This document shows, piece by piece, positions 57,116 to 64,000 of a DNA stretch of 64,000 bases. The translations under genes and the position numbers were made by a program. This DNA is from Gelatoporia subvermispora B. Taxonomy: Eukaryota > Basidiomycota > Agaricomycetes > Polyporales > Gelatoporiaceae. The number at the start of each line of letters is the position of its first letter. Within the stretch, counting starts at the first letter, position 1. Location: contig KB445796.1 in NCBI GenBank assembly GCA_000320605.2, forward strand, positions 1,497,698-1,561,697, given 5' to 3'. Below the pieces are notes generated by a model. The model saw only the letters and a list, made by a program, of their open reading frames with translations. It did not search any database and was not told where the DNA came from.

Positions 57116-57620
57116 CAATCGCAGGACCCCTGATAATCCCCATGATAGGCTGGCCGGAATCCGGACCAGAATGGGCGAAAATTGGCCTTCAGGCCAGGTC
57201 AAATCCGGACAAATTCATCAGGAAAAGCCGTTTCGGCCAGGTCGTTTGTCCGGACACTTCAAGGGTATGTAGGACCTATGCCAGGTCATTGTCCGGACCG
57301 TATGGCGCAGTCGGTGCGGCAAGACGTGGTTTGTGGGCCCCGATTTCAACTCTCAAGAGGCCAGAGGTTCGAGCCCGTCTCGTGACGACAGGCAATCGGC
57401 AACAACAGCGCAAAAAACAGTGCGTGTAGCGAAAATGAGAATTTTGTAGCGATTTTTGGAGTTAGGCGCCCAATCAGGCCAGTCAAAGGTCCGGACAAAA
57501 AGTTCAGGTAGCCCTAGGCTGGGCGGCCATCCGGACCAAACTTGGGCCAAAAGTGTCCGGACCAAAATCGCCCATTTTCCGGCCACCATCCTGGGGTGAT
57601 TATCAGGGGTCCTGCAATCG
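57116..57620. mobile_element. 493-bp non-autonomous TIR element with 6-bp target duplication
   Basis: The element 57122-57614 begins CAGGACCCCTGATAATC and ends with the exact reverse complement, a 17-bp perfect terminal inverted repeat. Similarity continues inward (TGGCCGGAA, ATGGGCGA). It is flanked on both sides by CAATCG (57116-57121 and 57615-57620), a 6-bp target-site duplication. Inside, TCCGGAC or its close form occurs at least seven times, clustered near both ends, as transposase-binding subterminal repeats often do. No transposase is encoded, so movement would depend on one supplied elsewhere. The superfamily is not assigned; a 6-bp duplication is uncommon. Confidence 0.85.
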
Positions 57621-58074
57621 CCCGCGCGGGCAGCAGCGGCGAGTCTGCCAGTCGCCGCACGCCGCGAGAGGGATGCATCTGTTTTCCGGCACATATATCC
57701 TGCGCTGCGTTCCAGGCCTTGGCGTCGCGCTCCGCTGCAGCCAACAACCTCCAACAACTCTGCATCCGCACTCCATTTTCCTGTCTATCCACGACCACAT
57801 CGACCACAGCTCTCGTGCTTGCTCTCGCTGGACAGCTGCGACCCTGCCGCTCGCTAGGGTCGTCGGACCCCACATCCGTTCTTCTTTCGCCGTCCCCGTC
57901 AAGAAGCCATCGGGCCCAGTTGTATCTACTCGCCTGAGCTCTCCTTGATCACTGCATTGACACCAAGCAGTCACCTAGCGGTCACACCCTTCTATCCATC
58001 TCGTTCCCATCTTCGCCCGCTTCCATTCTCGCCTCAATTCACCCGCCTGAGCCGCCCTCATTGTCTCCGCCACC
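57621..58074. other. promoter region of the arrestin gene
   Basis: Contains CATATATCC at 57690 and long C/T-rich tracts at 57,890-58,060 just before the ATG, typical of fungal 5' leaders. No coding feature. Confidence 0.4.
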
Positions 58075-60864
58075 ATGTCTTTTATCCTAACTCGTCCCGC
58101 GTCTCCAGCGGGTCGGGACGCACACCATACAGAAGAAGATTCCCTCTCCGCCGCCCTCCATGCGGCTCTTTCCGCCTTCTCAAACAACCCCTCGCAGTTC
58201 CAACATAACACGAACGTCCAGCCGACACACGAGCCCTCGTCCATGCATCACGAACCCAAGGACAAGTCGCAGCCGTACCTGGACATCCTCGTCGCCTCCG
58301 ACACGCTGTGCCTGCGCGGAGTGGGCGTCGATGTCAACCCGGCGCTGCTGAGCGGGAACGTCGTGCTGCACCTGCCCGAGCCGATGTCCATCAAGGAGAT
58401 CACGCTGCAGTTCAGAGGCAAGGCGCGTCTGCCCGTGTCCGCGGCCGAGCCGTAAGTCCCCCGCTCTCCCTCGGTGTCATGTCACGCGCGGCCGCTCACC
58501 GCTCGCCGCCCGCAGACTGTCGCTGAGCTCGTCGCAGCTGACGTACATCGTGTGCAACCACGAGTGGTCGTTCCTCGAGGGCGACCGGCACCACGCGCAC
58601 ACGCTCAAGGCGGGGCGGCACCTGTTCCCGTTCCAGCTGCAGATCGGCGGGTCGCTGCCGTCGAGCATCTCGACGAGCGCGCTGGGCGGCGCGTCGGTGC
58701 AGTACAAGCTGCGGGCGAGCGCGGTGCGCGGGGGGTTCGGGTTCGCGCACCGCAGCCTGGAGGCGAGCCTGCCGGTCAGCATCATGCGCGGGTTCAGCTC
58801 GGAGGCGCTCGAGTACCAGCAGACACTCGAGATCGAGAACACCTGGCCGGAGAAGCTGATGTACTCGATCATGATCCCGCACAAGGCGTGGGCCGCGGGC
58901 GAGAAGGTGACCGCGGTCGTCAAGTTCTCGCCGCTCGTCAAGGGCGCGCGCGTGCAGCATGTGACCACGACGGTCAACGAGACGGTCAAGCTGTATGCGC
59001 GCTCGGGGACCCAGGAGAACACGCGCGTCATTTCGAGCACGCGGCACGACATCGTGCAGGGCAAGGCCGTATGCGTGGACGAGCAGCACCTTCGGTATCG
59101 CATCCCCCTCCTGCACTCCCACCCACACGTATCTTCCCGCCACTCGACGTCCACGCCCGGTACGCCAGGCTTCCACGGGCATAACGCTGGGACAGCAGGA
59201 AGCTACTTCCCCACACACACCACCACAGTATCTCACCCCGCGTCTCCCGTGCATGGCCCCGCTGACCTTGCGCCACTCACGACGACGACGACGAATTCGT
59301 CGTCGTCCTCTGGCGTCGGTTCGTCTTCGCGCCCCTCCGGAATGACCTCGAGCAATGGCAGCAGTGCAGAACAGTCGTCACGGACAAGTGCCGAGATATC
59401 TATGCCTGCTCAACCACCACCACCACCCCAGTCAGAGGCAGAAGCAGATATGGAGCCGTCCGTTGACGTCGTGACTACCCTTGGTATTACCGTGCCTATG
59501 CATGCGACGCCAAGTCACTCGCTGGAGGTAGGTTTTTCGACTGGGAACCACGCATATATTTGCTTACAATACCCCTGCAGCCGATCCAGGTCACACATCG
59601 GATACGATGGTCGATCATGATCAGCAACCTCGATGGCCACACTTCCGAGCTGCGATGCTCACTCCCCCTGCACATATTGGATGCGCGGCTACACGACGAG
59701 GCGCGTGCCGCGACCATGCAAACCCGGCGACTATTACTGGGAGCTCAAGACGTCGAGGGCGGCTCAGCAGTGGACGCCCACGGCGAGGGCGAGGACGAGG
59801 AGGACCTGGAGCTCCCAAGCTATCCCGCACATGTGCGCGACCGTGTCGCGAACGCGTTCCTGCCCGAGTCCGCCGTGATGCGTGTCGTGAACCCCTGGGT
59901 CGTCAACGGCATGAGCCCCACGATTCCCCTCCCCCACTCAGTGATGTCGGAGCTCTCATCTGGGATCCAATCGCCAGCTGCGTGGGAGACGTGGCAGGTC
60001 CCACAAGCGGGGCCGCACGGGCCTCCGCCCCGACATCACCTTCCGCAGGAGCCTGCACCCGGCGCAGCGCCCCTCGAGTGGGTCAACACGGAGCTCCTGC
60101 TCAGCCTCGGGAGGGAGGCGCCCGAGGCGCCCCTCCCGCCACCGCCCGCCCAGCAGAGACCGACACCGCCCAGCCGCACGCCGTCGGAGAGCGCAAGCAC
60201 GAGCCGCCACGGGAGCCGCTTCCCGAGCCGCCGCGGCAGTCGCGCAAGCAGCCCCGTGCGCGGCGAGCCGGGGGAACGCACGAGCGGGACGCCGAGCCCG
60301 CACGGGCACCACCCGGGCGAGACGTACGTGCACAGCCACAGCACGGCGAGCCGGAACCTGCACGGCTTGTTCAACATCGCGATGAAGCCGTTCTCGACGC
60401 TCGGGTCGACGTTCTCGCTGGGCTCGCGCACCGCGAGCCACGCGAGCCTCAACCATGGCCATGCGCACGGGCACGGACGGTCGGGCCTCGGGCACGCGCA
60501 CACGCACTCGGACCCGCACTCGCCGAGCAGCCTCGGCTCGCGCTCTGCCGCGGCGAGCACGGCCAACCTGCACGAGCCGCCCCCGCCGGCGCCGCTCACG
60601 AGCGTCGACCTGCTCCATCGTGCGTTCACGGAGGTGCCCGACTACGACATGGCGAGCCGCGGGTTCCTGGGTGGCGGCGTCACGCCGCTCGACAGTCTGC
60701 GCGGGCTACCCAGTTATGAGGCCGCCGCGGCGGAGCGCAGCCTGAGCGATACGGACCTCGCGGGCATGTTTGCGGCGGCGCAACAGCAGGCGAACCAAGC
60801 CGCCGTGCAGCGGGCGCGCAACGCGCGGAGCCAGCCGCACACGCCCGAGCCGCAGCCGTCGTAG
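58075..60864 (+). CDS. alpha-arrestin (ROD1/CreD-like) ubiquitin-ligase adaptor
   Basis: Three exons (58075-58451, 58516-59527, 59581-60864) give 890 residues. Alpha-arrestins bridge membrane transporters to the Rsp5/NEDD4 ubiquitin ligase and so drive endocytosis, often under nutrient control. The N-terminal arrestin fold starts near DILVASDTLCLRGVGVDV and includes LTYIVCNHEWSFLEGD and AGRHLFPFQLQI. The C-terminal arrestin fold has ENTWPEKLMYSIMIPHKAWAAGE and QVTHRIRWSIMISN. Two LPSY motifs (LPSYPAH in the middle, LPSYEAA near the end) are candidate WW-binding PY sites. Between the folds and after them lie long Ser/Pro/His-rich, probably disordered stretches, with His-Gly-His repeats near residue 760. 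The 3' half is extremely GC-rich, so long antisense open frames are shadows. Confidence 0.88.
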
Positions 60865-62706
60865 CGGCAGCCGGCTGTGCTCGCGTCTGGTTCGTTGCTG
60901 TCCGTGATTATGATATTTGGCCGGTTGCACATATGGTTTCGATGATATATTCTCTCCTCTCCGTTCGCGAATTTTCCGTCTTTTACATTCGTTGTTACTA
61001 CTCTCCACCCGTCGCATCTCCCCGCTCTCCATCTCGCTCTTGAATATCCACGTCCGCCGCGGACTGTGTACAAAATGAACGCCCCTCCATAGATTTTTCA
61101 TTGCCCATAGACTGACGTCATGTCGTGTATAGTATCGTTGGACGTCTCGGTAGCCTTAATAAGTAGAAGCCGCCCTCCCCTCCCCCACTTACGAATCCTG
61201 TTCTTTTTTCCTTCCCGCTCTCAAAATAGCCCGTAGGGACGAGAGAAGTACGACGTCTTGTAGGAATAAAAATACCCGTCGTTGCTAGGATCTTCGGGTG
61301 TGCTCCGGGCTTCATGAAGGGGACTAGTGAAGAGTTTGCGATGCAACTTGACTACATACGAGTGAGCTGCGTCGCTGCGTCGGGGTGGCGTCGCCTCAGC
61401 CACCGGAATACAGTCACGTGAGCGCGATCGGCGACGCGATTTTTCGTCGCGTGCCGTTCCGAGGACCGTCGCGTCCGCAGGTCGGTGTCCGCCGTCGTCT
61501 CCTATCTGCACTCCGCTCAGACCACTCTGCTCCAGAACTGCGCGTCGCTTGGCAAGTACGCGATTACGCAGACATGAGCGCACGAATGAATTGCTGGTGA
61601 GCGCACACGTCGTACTCTGGGATTTTCAGCCCGCGCGGGGACCCGTGCGGAATCTATATGACACAAGCATACAGACGCGACACTGCAGCCGCGCGCGAGA
61701 AAGCTCGCACGGAACGGATGCGTGTCATGGGGAGCCTTCGTGGCGTCGCCTGCTGCGCGCGCAGGCCGCAGAATCGACGACTGCATCGTCTGCGGGATCG
61801 CTGCACGAATTCCCGGGCACGCGACGCACGGCTGTTTCTCCGTTGTTCTGTGCTGCGTGCTCGTCCTTCGTGCCGCCCGCCGTATGCGTGCCTCGCAACC
61901 CCGTTTCTCGGGACCCACCCCAGGGAGAAACCCCGGGGTGGCGCACCACGCGCCGCAGCACCGTCTGCGTCCGCAGCGCGCGCGTGCACGCACCGGGGAC
62001 ATCGCCTGGAAGAGCGGCTGGCGCGCTCGCACCCTGTACGCGCGCGCCCTGCAGGGTCGCAGGACCGCATGCGGGCAGGCTCGACCCGAATTTGAATTGC
62101 GCGCTGGCGACGCCCCCTGCTATTGTGCCCGGTGAGAACGAGAACACCGGCGGTGCGTCGCTAGCGCGCACAATGCATCGAGGCTTCGATAGTCGTCAGG
62201 CCCGGTGTCCGTGGCGTGGGACACGATCCGCAAGTGGGGTATTCCCGGTCTATTGCGTCGAAGAGAAGCGTGGAGCCTTGGAGCAACGCTTGAGCGTCCT
62301 GCGCATTGATATTCGGCGCCTGACGTGCACTCGGTCGTCCGGCGAGGGAACCGTTCCATCCTCGTGCTGGTCAGCTCCACATAGAATACACGAGGGATGC
62401 TCACCTACGAGGATTTTGACGAAGAACAATGCTTTGTGCCACCCGTGACCGCTCGCCTGTTGGAGACAGCGGAAGGATAACAACATGGTGGCTATCACAT
62501 TATAACAGCAGAAACATTCAAGCAATACATACAAACGCTGACAGCAAGCAAAATAATCAAAAACCAAGGAAGCTCTCTCGCTTCTCGTCTAGCAGGAGCC
62601 TCGCATCTAAGCTCTAGCTCTAGGTCAACAATCTACCTCAAGGCAGGAAACCTCTACGGCTATCTCTAGGTCTAGTAGCTCTAGCTCTAGTCGCAGTCGG
62701 GGACAT
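60865..62706. other. convergent intergenic, 1.85 kb, GC-rich
   Basis: Lies between the 3' ends of the arrestin and cytochrome c peroxidase genes. Overlapping long frames on both strands at 61,500-62,450 have no motif or splice support and are read as stop-poor GC-rich DNA. A cluster of CTCTAGCTCTAG-type repeats lies at 62,600-62,690, next to the peroxidase 3' end. Confidence 0.4.
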
Positions 62707-64000
62707 CTAGTTCTCGTCGGAGCTCTTCATGATCCACTGCTCCGAGCTGACCCACTGCGAAGTCGGAACACCAAGCTCAAACAGGCGTGAGACAGAGTTG
62801 GCAAAACTGCACGGGGGAAGTATCACGTAAGCACACTCATCTTACCCACAGACAACAAGGTACTTACTCCTTGAACCACAGGTCCTGGTCGCGGGCGTAC
62901 TGCTCAGCGAACTTCCTGAAGCTCTTGTCCTGGACGAGCACGTAGTCCGTACTGCACGCGTGGGTCAAGAAACGTCGCACTCCAAAAGAAAGCAAGTGAC
63001 ATACGGAAGCATCATAAGAGTCTTGCTCTTAGCGTCCTGGAGCTGCTTGGGGCCGTTCCACTTCCTCCATACCCACTTCTCGTCGAAGAGGAGACGGAAG
63101 TACTCGTTGCTGACGGTTATAGGCGAGAAGGTCCAGGGGCCATCGAATCCAGAGCGGTCGGTGTGGCAGCGGCCGAGAGCGTGCGCACCAGAGAGTGCCA
63201 CGATTTCACGATCGTTGAAACTGATGATATGTCAACATCTCGTCTCGAGCTATTAATTTTATTATGATGACACGTACCCCATGCGGTAGAAGATCTGCAA
63301 GGAGTCGAGGTGTGTTTATTAGCGGTCATTTAGGTCGTTCACTGCGAATACTCACGTTCCGGAGGTGCTGAGCGCCTTGGGTTGCGTCAGGGAGACGGCC
63401 GTCGGGAGTGCACTGTTCCTGGAATCCATCGATGCGGCCAGGCCTCCACGGGATCTTGGGGCCGCCCAGCTCCTGGATGGCGCAAACTCCACCAAGAGTC
63501 CACAAGTCGCCGTACGAGATCCAAGGAAATTCCTTCTTGACCTTTTCCATCAACGTGCGAGCAACGTTAAGGCCAGCGTTTGCACCGTGGAGCGCCTCGG
63601 GTTCGAAGCGCATCGTAGCGTAGTTGCTGTCAAGAGCGGGCGTCAACTAGCGATAAGGATATCATCGAGTCATTTCCACGTACCTTCCGCCGGTGTTGGT
63701 GTCCTTGTCGTATGTTCCGGAAGCGTGCCATGCAAGACGGAGGACCACAGGACCATACGAGCCGTCTACAGCGCATCGCGTGAGTCGCAGTAATAGAGAT
63801 GAGGGGCTTACTATTCGACTTACCGTCATAGTCAGCGTCCGAGGCCTCATCAAGGATCTCGACGATCCTGTCGTACACCTGGGGTGAAGGTAATTAAAAT
63901 GGACGCGGTATTGCGCTGACGAATGGAGACAGACCTTTTGATAGTCCTCCTTGGTGGGAGTGAAGTTGGCGGCAGCCTTGGCCGACTGGACGCCTGACCT
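62707..64000 (-). CDS. CCP1: mitochondrial cytochrome c peroxidase, 3' part
   Basis: The gene runs off the right edge. Exons seen: >64000-63935, 63878-63824, 63765-63684, 63626-63356, 63294-63278, 63220-63005, 62951-62868, 62806-62707. This class I heme peroxidase of the mitochondrial intermembrane space reduces H2O2 with cytochrome c. The distal site is [13 protein letters not shown] (Arg, Trp, His). The proximal His is in [13 protein letters not shown]. The Trp of [16 protein letters not shown] follows, then the [17 protein letters not shown] end. The 5' part in view ([20 protein letters not shown]) is the start of the mature enzyme; the targeting peptide lies beyond the window. One exon is only 17 nt (IFYRMG). 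A C-terminal tail of about 15 residues extends past the yeast-type end. Confidence 0.93.

Noticed and set aside
56434..57272. Overlapping frames of 146-199 codons on both strands
   Set aside because: Same low-complexity GC effect; the right part runs into the TIR element.
58474..60719. Frames of up to 370 codons in other phases and on the antisense strand of the arrestin gene
   Set aside because: They mirror the very GC-rich arrestin exons; only one frame gives arrestin domains and PY motifs.
61517..62448. 299-codon plus-strand frame and overlapping minus frames
   Set aside because: Several frames are open at once, no family motif, no intron structure, and poor start context.
1..64000. CRISPR arrays, operons, bacterial or phage systems
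   Set aside because: Spliceosomal introns throughout and eukaryotic tRNA and gene structure; no regularly spaced short repeats were seen.

Overview
The window is nuclear DNA of a filamentous basidiomycete, most likely a wood-decaying agaricomycete. The evidence is dense short introns (about 45-60 nt, GT-AG, including exons of 17-28 nt), a secreted manganese peroxidase of the white-rot type, a DUF6533 membrane protein of the kind expanded in mushrooms, and Ty3/gypsy and hAT transposon remains. I cannot name the species.

Left end (1-7,200): nested mobile DNA. A minus-strand Ty3/gypsy element has gag-protease and RT-RNase H-integrase in two overlapping frames, joined by a textbook -1 frameshift signal. 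It has one in-frame stop before the integrase and is cut by a plus-strand hAT element whose 3' end closes at 388. A separate plus-strand LTR candidate lies at 6840-7203.

7.6-25.3 kb, all plus strand: a type-B carboxylesterase-like gene that has lost its catalytic residues; an AFG1-type mitochondrial AAA ATPase; an 11-exon, 1060-residue protein with repeated modules that I do not recognise; a tRNA-Val on the opposite strand; the ribosome-biogenesis factor UTP25; and DNA topoisomerase III with a long zinc-finger tail.

25.3-35.3 kb: a gene remnant, a DUF6533 membrane protein, a HAM1-like protein, an intron-containing tRNA-Pro with a duplicated 5' half, and a small truncated recombinase-like gene.

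35.9-48 kb: manganese peroxidase (minus), a FAM72-like protein (minus), an intronless metallo-beta-lactamase-fold lactonase-like gene (minus), cystathionine gamma-lyase (plus) and a WBP4-like splicing protein (minus).

49-64 kb: ATG3 and sphingosine-1-phosphate lyase (plus), then a gene-poor stretch with short tandem repeats and a 493-bp TIR element with a 6-bp flanking repeat. After that come an alpha-arrestin (plus) and the 3' part of mitochondrial cytochrome c peroxidase (minus), which runs off the right edge.

The genes do not form one pathway; most are conserved housekeeping genes. Gene models were built by hand from splice signals, reading phase and family motifs. Where I list exons, all phases close into one open frame. 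The most distinctive observations are the frameshift cassette, the catalytically stripped esterase, the repeated-module protein, the intron-marked duplication of zinc knuckles in TOP3, and the TIR element with TCCGGAC repeats.
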